Notes: generated from the letters alone by a model not told the origin. A stretch of 64,000 nt of DNA from Gordonia westfalica (GCF_900105725.1 NZ_FNLM01000034.1:3162001-3226000), one strand, 5' to 3'; positions 34,104 through 44,945 are shown, counted from the first letter of the stretch. Program-made: numbers and translations.

Positions 34104-35138
34104 ATGTGCACACGAGTGATGTGGCCCGACGCCAACGGTTCGGTGTTGGTCGGCCGGAACATGGACTTCCACAAGGATCTGATGACCAACCTGTGGAAGC
34201 AACCGCGCGGCGTGAAGCGCGACGACGGCGTCAAGGGTGAACTGACCTGGACGTCGAAGTACGGCAGCGTGATCGCCGCCGCCTTCGACATCATCTCGGT
34301 CGACGGGCTCAACGAAGCCGGCCTGGCGGGACATGTGCTCTGGCTGGCCGAGTCCACCTATGGCACCTACGACGAGTCGCGACCGGCGCTGAGTCAGGCC
34401 GTCTGGCTGCAGTATTTCCTCGACAATTTCGCCACCGTCGCCGACGCGGTCGCGTGGATCGAGGAGACCGACGTCGCAGTGGTGCAGATGGACGATCCGA
34501 CGGGCGGCACCCCTCCCACCATCCACCTCGCGCTCGACGACGCCACCGGCGATTCGGCGATCATCGAGTACATCGATGGTCATCCGAAGGTCTACCACGA
34601 CCCCGCCTACCGCGTGATGACCAATTCGCCGACCTTCGACAAGCAGCTCGAGCTGGTCGAGGAGATCGAGGGACTCGGCGGCGACAAGCCGCTGCCGGGT
34701 TCCACCCTCGCCGCCGACCGCTTCGCCCGCGCGTCGTACTACGTCGAACGACTCGCCGAGCCCGGCACCCAGCTCGAGGGCATCGCCGCGATGTTCAGCG
34801 TCATCCGTAACGCCGCGCAGCCCTTCCGCATCCCGGACCCCGGCAAGCCGGATGCGTCGCAGACCATCTGGCAGACGGTGACGGATCTGACGAACAAGCG
34901 TTTCGTCTACGAATCGACCACCCGCCCGAACATCGTGTGGGTCGACCTCGACGATCTCGACTTCGGCGAGGGCTCCCCGCAACTCAAGCTCGACCTGTGC
35001 GGCCGATTGGCACTCGAGGGCGGACTCGCCGGCAATGTCGGCGACAAGTTCGAGGACGACGGGCCGATGACGTTCCTGTCGCTGCAGATCCTCGAGGAGC
35101 TGGCGAAGGCTGCCGACGCCCAGACCAGCGGGGCCTGA
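34104..35138 (+). CDS. Choloylglycine-hydrolase-family amidase
   Basis: 344 residues. MCTRVMWPDANGSVLVGRNM shows the Ntn-hydrolase pattern: Met removal exposes Cys2 as the N-terminal nucleophile, with Arg18 and Asp21 in GRNMDF and a further Asn in RVMTNSPTF. No signal peptide, so it is probably cytoplasmic. Family members cleave bile-salt amides, penicillin V or N-acyl-homoserine lactones; the substrate here is unknown. Start ATG 34104 is fixed by the Cys2 requirement, but the nearest good AGGAG lies 17 bases away, next to an out-of-frame GTG at 34094. A textbook terminator follows. Confidence 0.85.
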   Translation: MCTRVMWPDANGSVLVGRNMDFHKDLMTNLWKQPRGVKRDDGVKGELTWTSKYGSVIAAAFDIISVDGLNEAGLAGHVLWLAESTYGTYDESRPALSQAVWLQYFLDNFATVADAVAWIEETDVAVVQMDDPTGGTPPTIHLALDDATGDSAIIEYIDGHPKVYHDPAYRVMTNSPTFDKQLELVEEIEGLGGDKPLPGSTLAADRFARASYYVERLAEPGTQLEGIAAMFSVIRNAAQPFRIPDPGKPDASQTIWQTVTDLTNKRFVYESTTRPNIVWVDLDDLDFGEGSPQLKLDLCGRLALEGGLAGNVGDKFEDDGPMTFLSLQILEELAKAADAQTSGA

Positions 35139-35176
35139 TCCCGCCACTGCGGAGACGCCGAAACGCGCCAGACACA

Positions 35177-35227
35177 CGGCTGCGGCCGGTCCGATCCTCG
35201 CGGGATCGGACCGGCCGCAGCCGTTTT
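35177..35227 (+). terminator. Rho-independent terminator
   Basis: A 21-base perfect stem (35177-35197 with 35203-35223; left arm starts CGGCTGCGGCCGG, right arm ends CCGGCCGCAGCCG) with a 5-base loop, followed by TTTT. It ends the choloylglycine-hydrolase-like gene. Confidence 0.92.
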
Positions 35228-35290
35228 GGGTGTGTCTACAGGTTGATCATGTGCCCGATCGCGCCGTGGCAGACCAACCCGAGGCGCGGC

Positions 35291-36676
<1,386 letters not shown>

Positions 36677-36746
36677 GCCTGCCACCCTACGTCCCGTCAC
36701 TGGTCCGTCGCAGTCCGTCCCACTACTCGCTGGTAACACCGCGGCG

Positions 36747-36767
36747 GTTTCAATCAATGATTGAAAC
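36747..36767. promoter_or_regulatory. Perfect 21-base palindrome, TetR operator candidate
   Basis: Arms GTTTCAATCA and TGATTGAAAC around a central A. It lies in the 119-base gap between divergent lpd and tetR, 29 bases before the TetR start codon. Position and symmetry fit autoregulation by the TetR protein; lpd may also be affected. Confidence 0.65.
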
Positions 36768-36795
36768 GCTGCTTGATCTGTGATTTCATCCAACT

Positions 36796-37476
36796 GTGAC
36801 CCAGACCACCGATGCGACGCCGTCCGGGGCCGGATCGACCGGCACCCGCGAGGCCCTGCTCGCCGTCGCCGAACGGCTTTTCCTGGCCGACGGCTACGAC
36901 AAGGTGTCCGTCCGTGCGATCTGCTCCGCCGCCGACGCCAACCCGGCCGCGGTGCACTACCACTTCGGGACCAAGGACGATCTGACCATCGCCCTGCTCG
37001 AATCCCGGCTGGCGCCGTGCTGGGCCGACGCACTGGCCTCGATCGATCCCGGGACCGATTCGGTCCACCAGATCGTCGACGTACTGCTCGCACCGTTCGT
37101 CGAGCTCCAAGGCGATCCGACCGGTCACCTGCACCTGCGGTTGCTGTCACGGTTCGTCCTCAACCACCCGACGGTCGGCTGGACCGCCCGGTGGTTCGGC
37201 CTCGATCCGTTCGCCGACATCCTGCTCGACGCCATCCCCGGACTGCCCGCCGGCGCGGCCCGCCGACGCTGGGCACTCGCCTTCCAGCTGATCCTCCTGC
37301 GCTTCGGCAGCACCGAGCCGCTCGACGCCAAAGCCGTCGCCGCCCTCGCGGAGTTCGTCACCGCGGGATTGTCGGCACCTGCCCTTCGAGACAGGGAGCA
37401 GACGAAGAGCGCTCCGCAAGCTCCGGGCTTCCTCAGGGAGCAGACAGCCAGCCCGTCCGACACCGAAACCGATTGA
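36796..37476 (+). CDS. TetR-family regulator
   Basis: 226 residues from GTG 36796. N-terminal domain: [20 protein letters not shown] then [20 protein letters not shown] and GTKDDL, a standard TetR helix-turn-helix. The C-terminal 30 residues ([20 protein letters not shown]) are encoded by a copy of the dispersed repeat, so they look like a read-through tail. It is followed at 10 bases by the flavin oxidoreductase, its likely target. Confidence 0.87.
   Translation: MTQTTDATPSGAGSTGTREALLAVAERLFLADGYDKVSVRAICSAADANPAAVHYHFGTKDDLTIALLESRLAPCWADALASIDPGTDSVHQIVDVLLAPFVELQGDPTGHLHLRLLSRFVLNHPTVGWTARWFGLDPFADILLDAIPGLPAGAARRRWALAFQLILLRFGSTEPLDAKAVAALAEFVTAGLSAPALRDREQTKSAPQAPGFLREQTASPSDTETD
37382..37442. 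repeat. Dispersed repeat copy inside the end of tetR
   Basis: CCCTTCGAGACAGGGAGCAG, then GCGCTCCGCAAGCTCC and CCTCAGGGAGCAG. It shares the CCCTTCG ... CTCAGGGAGC frame with 52681-52720. It encodes the C-terminal tail of the TetR protein. Confidence 0.6.
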
Positions 37477-37486
37477 GAGGACCCCC

Positions 37487-38767
37487 GTGGACAGCCCAAC
37501 CACCGGACCGTTCAGCCCCGCCCAGCTCGGCCCGCTCACCCTGCGGAACCGGCTGATCAAGTGCGCCACCTTCGAGGGCATGACGCCCGACGCGCTCGTC
37601 ACCGACGAGCTGATCGAGTTCCACCGTGAGGTCGCCGCCGGCGGCGTCGCGATGAGCACCGTCGCCTACTGCGCCGTCTCGCCGGAGGGCCGCACCGACC
37701 GGCACCAGATCTGGATGCGTCCCGAGGCGATGCCCGGCCTGCGCCGACTGACCGACGCCATCCACTCCGAGGGCGCACTCGCCGCCGCGCAGCTGGGACA
37801 TGCGGGCGCGGTGGCCAACTCGGTCTCCAACCGCAAGAAGGCGTGGGGTCCGGGGCGGATTCCCGCCCCGATGGGGATGTCGTTGACGCACAAGGCAACT
37901 GTCTCCGACATCGCCGAACTGCGGGTCAAGTTCCGGCAGGCCGCCCGCATCGCCGTCGACTCCGGCTTCGACGGCCTCGAGATCCACTGCGGCCACAACT
38001 ATCTCATCTCCAGCTTCCTGTCTCCCCTGCTCAACCATCGTCGCGACGGTTACGGCGGCAGCCTCGTCAACCGCGCCCGTATGGCCCGCGAGGTGGTCGA
38101 GAGCGTGCGCGAGGAGGTCGGGAACTCCGCCGCGATCTGGGTGAAGCTCAACACCTACGACGGCGTCGGCAAACCCGACATCGAACGGTCGCCGGCGGCA
38201 CGGGCCAAGGGTCGCGCCAAGCTAGGCAGCTTCAACATCGACGAGGCCTGTCAGGTGGCGCAGCTGCTGGAGTCCGACGGACACCTCGACGCCATCGAGC
38301 CGACGGCCGGCAGCTCGCTGCTCAATCCCATGTACCTGTTCCACGGTGACGCCCCGCGCAAGGCCTTCGCCGACGCCTTCTCGGGCCCGATGAAATACGG
38401 GCTCAAGGCTTTCGGTCCCATCTTCCTCAAGAAGTACCAGTACCACGACGGCTACCTGCTCCCGCTCGCCCGGGAACTGCGCAAGGCCGTCGACCTGCCG
38501 ATGATCCTGCTCGGCGGCATCACCGACCGGGCGTCGATGGACATGGCGTTGGCCGAGGGCTTCGAGTTCATGGCGATGGGACGTGCGGTCCTGCGCGAAC
38601 CGGACCTGCCGCTGCGCATCGCCGCGGACCCGTCGACGACGTCGAAGTGCGTCCACTGCAATCTCTGCATGCCGACGATCTACTCGCAGACCCGCTGCCC
38701 GATCCGTACCGGCGAGGTGCCCGATCCGCTCGCGGTCTCGTCGTCGGTGAGCGGCCCGGCGAGCTGA
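37487..38767 (+). CDS. Old-yellow-enzyme-family NADH:flavin oxidoreductase
   Basis: 426 residues. FMN TIM barrel: LTLRNRLIKCATFEGMTPDA, AAAQLGHAGAVA, GFDGLEIHCGHNYLISSFLS with LNHRRDGYGGS, and MILLGGITDRASM. The C-terminal CVHCNLCMP plus Cys in SQTRCP suggests an iron-sulfur-type Cys cluster as in the 2,4-dienoyl-CoA reductase subgroup, but the large second flavin domain is missing. Substrate unknown. Start GTG 37487 follows GAGAGGA. Confidence 0.87.
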   Translation: MDSPTTGPFSPAQLGPLTLRNRLIKCATFEGMTPDALVTDELIEFHREVAAGGVAMSTVAYCAVSPEGRTDRHQIWMRPEAMPGLRRLTDAIHSEGALAAAQLGHAGAVANSVSNRKKAWGPGRIPAPMGMSLTHKATVSDIAELRVKFRQAARIAVDSGFDGLEIHCGHNYLISSFLSPLLNHRRDGYGGSLVNRARMAREVVESVREEVGNSAAIWVKLNTYDGVGKPDIERSPAARAKGRAKLGSFNIDEACQVAQLLESDGHLDAIEPTAGSSLLNPMYLFHGDAPRKAFADAFSGPMKYGLKAFGPIFLKKYQYHDGYLLPLARELRKAVDLPMILLGGITDRASMDMALAEGFEFMAMGRAVLREPDLPLRIAADPSTTSKCVHCNLCMPTIYSQTRCPIRTGEVPDPLAVSSSVSGPAS

Positions 38768-38848
38768 CGCCGCGGTGGCTGTCGCGTGTCGTGTCGCCGA
38801 CCGCACCGATACGCGACAGCTGCGCGCGCTCTTGCCTATGGTGACCCC

Positions 38849-39334
38849 ATGGCTCCTCGCCGCAAGGACACACCGCCGCCTTCGACCGGCGGATCGGAGA
38901 AAGAAGTGCTCGTCGGCTTCCTCGACTACCTGCGCTCGTCGGCGGTGTCGAAACTCGACGGTGTCGGCGAGGCCGACGCGCGCGCGGCCGCCGTGCCATC
39001 GGGCACCAGCCTCCTCGGGCTGGTGCGGCACCTGACCTTCGTCGAACGGTTCTTCTTCCTCGGCGAGGACACCGCCGACTGGAAGTCGACGTTCACCTGC
39101 GGGGAGTCGGATACGGTACCCGGCATCCAGGCCGGCTACCGGCAGGCGGTGGCCGAGGCGAACGCGGTCATCGGGACCTACGCCGACCTCGGCGAGCCCG
39201 CGCCCAGGGCCGCCGGCCGACGCTCCTCGCCGTCCATGCGATGGGCGCTGACCCACCTGATCGAGGAGACCGCCCGCCACGCAGGCCATCTCGACATCAT
39301 CCGCGAGAACATCGACGGCCGGACGGGACGCTGA
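38849..39334 (+). CDS. DinB-superfamily protein (DUF664-like)
   Basis: 161 residues. Four-helix DinB fold with metal-ligand His residues in LVRHLTFVERFFFLGEDT, LTHLIEETARHAGHLDIIRE. In mycothiol-producing actinobacteria such proteins are often thiol-dependent S-transferases or maleylpyruvate-isomerase-like; the reaction here is unknown. TATGGT (38837-38842) lies 6 bases before the ATG (leaderless). Convergent with the next gene, 7 bases apart. Confidence 0.82.
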   Translation: MAPRRKDTPPPSTGGSEKEVLVGFLDYLRSSAVSKLDGVGEADARAAAVPSGTSLLGLVRHLTFVERFFFLGEDTADWKSTFTCGESDTVPGIQAGYRQAVAEANAVIGTYADLGEPAPRAAGRRSSPSMRWALTHLIEETARHAGHLDIIRENIDGRTGR

Positions 39335-39341
39335 ACCCCCC

Positions 39342-41039
39342 TCAGTTCCGCAGGAAGACCCCGTCGCTCTCCTCGTCGTCGTAGTACTCGATCGTCATCT
39401 TCGGGCCATCGAAGGTCACCTGGGAGATCGTGCCGAGTTCGGCGTTCTCGTCGTGCAGGGTGAAGGTGAAGGTGAAGGTGTTCCGGTCCCAGTGTGCGAG
39501 TTCGTGTCTGCGGACTCCCCCGGGCCCCATCTCGAGGAACAGTTTGCCATCCCGTTCAACGACCTCGGCCGGTCCGTAGACGGCGTTGGCGTACGTACCG
39601 ACGAACGACGGCAACGGTTGCGACGGAGCCGGATTCGCGGGCGGTTGTTTCCCGACGAGTTCGCCGTTCGGCACACTCAGGGGCGCATACGCCTTGGCAT
39701 AGAGTTCGCGCCAGTCGCTGCGGATCTCACCGAACTGCACGAGGTCCATGAACTCCGCCGCCAGCGCGTCGACCGCGCCGATGGGTGCGGCGTTGGACAG
39801 CACCACGATCGCCGTGTCCGCGGACGGCAGGATCGAGAACGAGGTTCCGGCGCCGGACGCGAAGGCACCAGCATGGCTGAACTGGGTGCGGGCATCGGTG
39901 GTCACGCCCACGTTGAAGCCGTAGCCGTAGAACCCGGCGCGCGTGTCGGGATTCGCCGGCGGATTCGACACGATCTGCGGTGACACCGCGGGCAGCAGGG
40001 CATCGGGGGCGACGATCTCGGCGCCGTTGTGCTTGCCCTGAGCCAGAACCATCTTCAGCCAGATGGACATGTCGTTGACCGACGAGCTCACCCCGCCGGC
40101 CGGCGACTGGGCGTCGGGATCGCGGGGGATGTCCGTCTTGGCCCACTTGCCGTCGATCTTGATGTGGCCGACGGCACGGTCGGCGCGCTTCTCGAAATCC
40201 GCGTAGCGCGAACTGGTGCTGGTCATGCCGAGCGGGCCGTAGATCAGGTCCTGCGACAGGGTCGGCCAGTCCTTACCTGCCTTGGCCGCCACCGCCTCGG
40301 CCCCGGAGGTCACGCCGAAGTTGGTGTAGGCGTAGCTGATCCGGTAGGGATCGAGCGGCATGAACCGAAGCCGCTGGAGGATCTCGGTCTGCGAGTAACC
40401 CATGTCCTCGAGCTTGTCGCCGGCGTGATCCGGCAGCCCCGACCGGTGCGAGTACATGTCGCCGACGGTCACGGTGCGGGTGACGTACGGTTCGGCGAGC
40501 GCGAACCACGGCAACCCGTCGACGATCGGCATGTCCCAGGCAACCGTCTTGCCGGTGACCGCCGCGCCGACCACCGTCGACCCGACCGACTTCGACACGG
40601 ACGCGAGCTGGAACACGGTGTTGGGATCGACCTTCTGCCCCGTGGTCAGGTCCTTGACCCCGAAACCCTTCGCATACTTGGTCTCTCCGCCGGACACCAC
40701 CGCCACCGCGAGTCCGGGCAGACCCGTCGACGTCATCAACGACTCGACGAGACCGTCGAGTTCGCCCACGGCCTTGTCGACCGCACCCGCCGGCAGCGGC
40801 ATCGCATCGACGGCGTTCGGGTTCACCAGCGCCGACGAACCGGACGGTTCGGTCGGCGGGGCGCCCGTACCGGAGGAGCCGCTGTCGCACGCGGCGACCA
40901 GGGCGATCACCGAGAGCGCCGAGCAGGCTGCCAGCGACGCACGTCCCCAACGCGGACCGTGTCGCCGAGGACGTCGCCCGGGGGTGCGGGCGGAATCAGG
41001 GCCGGAGCGCCGGGCCGGGACCGAATCGGAAGTGGGCAT
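39342..41039 (-). CDS. Beta-lactamase-fold serine hydrolase lipoprotein
   Basis: 565 residues from ATG 41039 (GAGGAG site). A basic start and hydrophobic stretch end in the lipobox VAAC, so it is anchored outside the membrane. Class C/EstB-like motifs: SxxK in QLASVSKSVGS, YxN in YAYTNFGVT, and HxG in FSHAGAFASG. A C-terminal DUF3471-type beta domain follows (PLPSFVGTYANAVYGPAEVV to FDGPKMTIEYYDD). Probably a peptidase or esterase rather than an antibiotic beta-lactamase; substrate unknown. Confidence 0.85.
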   Translation of the reverse strand: MPTSDSVPARRSGPDSARTPGRRPRRHGPRWGRASLAACSALSVIALVAACDSGSSGTGAPPTEPSGSSALVNPNAVDAMPLPAGAVDKAVGELDGLVESLMTSTGLPGLAVAVVSGGETKYAKGFGVKDLTTGQKVDPNTVFQLASVSKSVGSTVVGAAVTGKTVAWDMPIVDGLPWFALAEPYVTRTVTVGDMYSHRSGLPDHAGDKLEDMGYSQTEILQRLRFMPLDPYRISYAYTNFGVTSGAEAVAAKAGKDWPTLSQDLIYGPLGMTSTSSRYADFEKRADRAVGHIKIDGKWAKTDIPRDPDAQSPAGGVSSSVNDMSIWLKMVLAQGKHNGAEIVAPDALLPAVSPQIVSNPPANPDTRAGFYGYGFNVGVTTDARTQFSHAGAFASGAGTSFSILPSADTAIVVLSNAAPIGAVDALAAEFMDLVQFGEIRSDWRELYAKAYAPLSVPNGELVGKQPPANPAPSQPLPSFVGTYANAVYGPAEVVERDGKLFLEMGPGGVRRHELAHWDRNTFTFTFTLHDENAELGTISQVTFDGPKMTIEYYDDEESDGVFLRN

Positions 41040-41202
41040 GCGGATCTCCTCATCCTCGCTGGAAAAAGATACCGCGAGGCCCTGCACCAGGTCTCGATTC
41101 CGCAGTTCACCGGCACCAATCGGGCGAAATGAGGCACGAACGTACTCCCGGCCACGTCCCACAATCGGATGAGCGACCCCCGCCCCGCGTAAGTTGGACG
41201 AC

Positions 41203-43263
41203 ATGACCGAGCAGGCCGACAGCATCTCCACCAGCACCGATACCGATGATCCCTTCCTCTGGCTCGAGGACGTCACCGGCGACGAGGCGCTGACGTGGGT
41301 GCGCTCCCACAACGAGCCCACCGTCGAGACGCTGTCGTCGTCGGACCGCTTCCGCGACATGGAGGCGTCGGCCCTGGCGATCCTCGACACCGACGACCGC
41401 ATCCCGTTCGTCCGGCGCCGCGGCGAATTCCTCTACAACTTCTGGCGCGACGCGGCCAATCCCCGCGGCCTCTGGCGGCGTACGACGCTGGAGTCGTACG
41501 TGACCGATGCGCCCGACTGGGAGATCATCATCGACGTCGATGAACTCGCCCGCGCCGAGGACGAGAACTGGGTCTGGTCGGGCGCCACGGTACTCCGTCC
41601 CGACTACGAGCGCGCCCTGGTGTCGCTGTCACGCGGCGGTGCCGACGCCACCGTGATCCGCGAGTTCGACATCCCCTCACGACAGTGGATCACCGACGGA
41701 TTCAACCTGCCGGAGGACAAGTCGAGTGTGCGCTGGATCGACCGCGACACCGTCTACGTGGGAACCGATTTCGGTGAACAGCCGGACGGCGTCGGCTCGC
41801 TGACCGACTCCGGCTACCCCCGCGTGGTCAAGCGCTGGTCGCGGAGCACACCGCTCGAGGCCGCCACGACGGTCTTCGCGGGCGAGAAGAGCGACGTGTC
41901 GGTGAGCGCGGTGTACGACGACACACCCGGATTCGAGCGGCACTTCGTGTCGCGGTCGACGGACTTCTTCAACTCCCTGATGTTCGAACTGCGCGACGGT
42001 GAACCGGAACTCGTCGATGTTCCGACCGACGCCCACGCCGGTGTCCGGATGAAGTGGCTGCTGGTGATGACGCGCTCGGAGTGGGAGGTCGACGGTACGA
42101 CCCACGCACCGGGCACCCTGCTGGCTTTCGACTACGACGACTACCGCGCCGGAGGCCGCCGGGCGACCGTGCTGTTCACCCCGGACGCGCACACGAGCCT
42201 CGTCGACTATGCCTACACGCGTTCACTTCTCATCATCGTGACGTTGCGCGACGTGCACACCCGGGTCGAGGTGCGCGAGCTGGGCAGCTGGGAGGTCATC
42301 GACTTTCCCGGCCTCCCCGATCTCGCCACCGTGTCGGTGCTCGACACCGACCCGGACGAGAGCGACGAGGTGTTCTGGATGGCGACCTCGTTCACCGATC
42401 CGCCGAGCCTGCTGCACAGCGACGACGACGAGAAGCCTCGGGTCATCAAGCGCAGCCCGGCCTACTTCGACTCCGAATCGGTCACGGCCGAGCAGCATTT
42501 CGCGACATCCGACGACGGGACGCAGATCCCCTACTTCGTGGTCCGCCGACGGGACGTCACCACCGGCCCCACCCTGCTCTACGGCTACGGCGGTTTCGAG
42601 AACTCGCTCACCCCCAGCTACCTGTCACTCTCCGGCAAGAGCTGGATCGAGCGAGGCGGCATCTACGTGATCGCGAACATCCGCGGTGGCGGTGAGTACG
42701 GGCCGTCGTGGCACACCCAGGCCCAGAAGGCCGGTCGCCACAAGGTGTACGAGGATTTCGCGGCTGTGGCGCGGGCTCTCGTCGACACCGGGCTCACCAC
42801 TCCGGAGCAACTGGGCGCGCAGGGCGGATCCAACGGCGGGCTCCTCATGGGCGTCATGCTCACCCGGTACCCGGAGTTGTTCGGCGCGTTGGTATGTCAG
42901 GTCCCGCTGATCGACATGAAGCGCTACCACCTGCTGCTCGCCGGCGCGTCGTGGGTCGCCGAGTACGGCGACCCCGACGACCCCGAGCAGTGGGAGTTCA
43001 TGGAGCCGTTCTCGCCGTACCAGAACATCGATCCCGATGCCTCCTACCCGCCGATCCTGGTGACGACCTCCACGCGCGACGACCGCGTCCATCCCGGACA
43101 CGCCCGCAAACTCGTTGCGCGGCTGGAGGAGACCGGCCACGACGTCATGTACTACGAGAACATCGAGGGCGGGCACGGCGGCGCCGCGGACAACAAACAG
43201 GCCGCGTTCAAGACCGCGCTCAGCTACGAATTCCTGTGGCGGAAGCTCGCTCCCGAATCCTGA
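41203..43263 (+). CDS. Prolyl oligopeptidase family S9 peptidase
   Basis: 686 residues. N-terminal seven-bladed propeller region (from DDPFLWLEDVTGDEALTWVR), then the alpha/beta-hydrolase domain: LYGYGGFENSLTPSYL, IANIRGGGEYGPSWH, catalytic Ser in AQGGSNGGLLMGVM, Asp in STRDDRVHPGHARK, and His in EGGHGGAADNKQ. Complete triad. No signal peptide, so cytosolic. TAAGTT (41190-41195) lies 7 bases before the ATG (leaderless). An IS element follows. Confidence 0.93.
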   Translation: MTEQADSISTSTDTDDPFLWLEDVTGDEALTWVRSHNEPTVETLSSSDRFRDMEASALAILDTDDRIPFVRRRGEFLYNFWRDAANPRGLWRRTTLESYVTDAPDWEIIIDVDELARAEDENWVWSGATVLRPDYERALVSLSRGGADATVIREFDIPSRQWITDGFNLPEDKSSVRWIDRDTVYVGTDFGEQPDGVGSLTDSGYPRVVKRWSRSTPLEAATTVFAGEKSDVSVSAVYDDTPGFERHFVSRSTDFFNSLMFELRDGEPELVDVPTDAHAGVRMKWLLVMTRSEWEVDGTTHAPGTLLAFDYDDYRAGGRRATVLFTPDAHTSLVDYAYTRSLLIIVTLRDVHTRVEVRELGSWEVIDFPGLPDLATVSVLDTDPDESDEVFWMATSFTDPPSLLHSDDDEKPRVIKRSPAYFDSESVTAEQHFATSDDGTQIPYFVVRRRDVTTGPTLLYGYGGFENSLTPSYLSLSGKSWIERGGIYVIANIRGGGEYGPSWHTQAQKAGRHKVYEDFAAVARALVDTGLTTPEQLGAQGGSNGGLLMGVMLTRYPELFGALVCQVPLIDMKRYHLLLAGASWVAEYGDPDDPEQWEFMEPFSPYQNIDPDASYPPILVTTSTRDDRVHPGHARKLVARLEETGHDVMYYENIEGGHGGAADNKQAAFKTALSYEFLWRKLAPES

Positions 43264-43300
43264 CCCCCGCTGCAATGCGGCCGCTACCGCTCGCACCTCA

Positions 43301-44945
43301 GCCTGGATCCGTGGACGGGTTGTCGGGAGGTGTAGTTTGGGCTGCTTCTGTGGTTGATCAGGTTGTGGGCGTGGGGTATTCGCTGATCTTTGTCAGCTTT
43401 TTCACTGGGGTTCCTGGTGGTGGGTGGATGTGTTGGGGTGTTGGGGTCAGGGGGTGTTCACCGCGGTCCACAGGGTGGTGAATGCGTGGTGCCAGGGCCA
43501 GTGTCGGGGTAGGTGCAGGATGGGTGTTCGTGCTGGTCGGGCCAGTCGGGCGGGTACGGCGACCAGGGTGCGTCGTAGTGTCGCTCCGCGCGCGGCGCGC
43601 AGTCTGGCCGAGCTGGTGAGCGCGGCGAGGGTGCGCATGAGGTTGTGGCTGATGGCGGTCAGGGCCAGCCAGGCGGCGTTGGCGCCGAAGACGCCGGAGG
43701 GTAGATGGGCCAGTGGTCCGTCGATGAGGTCGGCGAACACGGTCTCGATGACGGCGTGGGCGCGGTGATTGATGTCGGCGGTGATGGTGTCGTCGGTGGT
43801 GTTGGTGAAAAACGAGTGATACCGCCATGCCGGCATCAGGGTGTCGGTGTCGGCAGGGTGGTGTGCTTTGACTCGCCGCACGATGAGTCGGGCGGTGATC
43901 GGGTGTGGCGAGAGTGGTCTGACCGTGTAGGTGGTTTCGGCGATTTCGGCATCAGAGATCAACGCGCCGGTGTCGGGGTCGGTGACCGCCCCGGGATAGA
44001 CCACTGGGGTCCAGGCATCCTCGCCGATGGCTGAGATCGCGCGGGTGATCGCGGTGTTGGTCCGTAGGACCAGCGAGAACGTGGCTCCCAGGCGTTGGCA
44101 GGTAGCCATCACCTCAGCTGATCCGTAGGCCGCATCAGCGCGCACGGTGATCTCACCGGCGGCCCCGCAACGCCGGGCGGTGGCGATGGTTTGCGCGATC
44201 ATCGTTGCGGCCCCGGCACCGGAGGCGGCGCGGCCGGCGCGCAGCCAGGCGTTAGCGATCACCGGTGGGTACTCGGGTGCGCTGAGGGTGGCGATCAGCG
44301 GCGACAGACCCCGACGCAGCAGTTCACGTCCGGCGATCTTGGCGTGTCCGTAGGAGGCGCCGGTCTTCTGATAGCCATAGACCGGACGCAGCAGGGAATC
44401 GATATCGACGAACACTCGGGCACCGTTAGTGGGCAACAACCCTGCCCGGGCGCACATCGCCGGCAGGGAGCGGGTCATCACGGCGTTGAGTTGTCGGGCA
44501 TGCCCGGGAGTGAACTCACGCAGGGTTTGTCCGATCGTGGCCGGGGCGTACACGCGGTCGAACAAGCGTCGGTGCCCGCCGCTGCGGACGATGCCGAGGT
44601 CGTCGATACTGTCCGCGCCGCAACATAACCCGGCGATCACGGTCAGCAGTTTCGCTTCCAAGTTGGCTCCGGCTGAGGCGACCCGGGTGGTGCCCAGATC
44701 GACCCGTTTGGCCAGCAGCGCGGCCACCCCGGTCGAGCGCGCCAATTCCATCACCGGTACCAGCCCGGCATGCGACACGAGATTGTCGTCGTCAAAGAGT
44801 GCGGACGTGGCCGAGAAGCTGTGTGATACTTTCACTGAAAGTGCCTTCTGAGCTGGGATGTTTTGTGTCTCAACACCACCAATCATCCCAGCTCAGAGGG
44901 CACTTTTATGTCACCGACACCCCACACCCCTCCACGGATCCAGGC
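43301..44945 (-). mobile_element. IS1380-family insertion sequence
   Basis: About 1645 bases. Terminal inverted repeats: left end GCCTGGATCCGTGGACGGGT, right end (reverse complement) GCCTGGATCCGTGGAGGGGT, 19 of 20 identical. TCA flanks both ends (43298-43300 and 44946-44948), a possible 3-base target duplication, shorter than usual for the family. The right TCA is also the stop codon of the GrpE-like gene. A 20-base inverted repeat (44841-44860 and 44884-44903) surrounds the transposase start. Reading frame intact, so possibly active. Confidence 0.87.
43447..44886 (-). CDS. IS1380-family DDE transposase
   Basis: 479 residues from ATG 44886; GTG 44838 (before KVSHSFSATSALFDDDNLVS) is an alternative that would leave the start hairpin untranslated. 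Family features: an N-terminal SHAGLVPVMELARSTGVAAL block, GARVFVDIDSLLRPVYGYQK (first Asp), ITVRADAAYGSAEVMATCQR (second Asp), the long insertion and the C-terminal HRAHAVIETVFADLIDGPLA region (Glu). Arg-rich C-terminus. The frame is complete with no stops. Confidence 0.92.
   Translation of the reverse strand: MIGGVETQNIPAQKALSVKVSHSFSATSALFDDDNLVSHAGLVPVMELARSTGVAALLAKRVDLGTTRVASAGANLEAKLLTVIAGLCCGADSIDDLGIVRSGGHRRLFDRVYAPATIGQTLREFTPGHARQLNAVMTRSLPAMCARAGLLPTNGARVFVDIDSLLRPVYGYQKTGASYGHAKIAGRELLRRGLSPLIATLSAPEYPPVIANAWLRAGRAASGAGAATMIAQTIATARRCGAAGEITVRADAAYGSAEVMATCQRLGATFSLVLRTNTAITRAISAIGEDAWTPVVYPGAVTDPDTGALISDAEIAETTYTVRPLSPHPITARLIVRRVKAHHPADTDTLMPAWRYHSFFTNTTDDTITADINHRAHAVIETVFADLIDGPLAHLPSGVFGANAAWLALTAISHNLMRTLAALTSSARLRAARGATLRRTLVAVPARLARPARTPILHLPRHWPWHHAFTTLWTAVNTP

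Noticed and set aside
35177..35223. Attachment site or recombination target
   Set aside because: It is a perfect hairpin followed by TTTT directly after a gene, which fits a terminator; no integrase gene is nearby.
39342..41039. Antibiotic-resistance beta-lactamase
   Set aside because: The motifs are of the esterase/DD-peptidase-like group and it is a lipoprotein with a DUF3471-type tail; no evidence for resistance.
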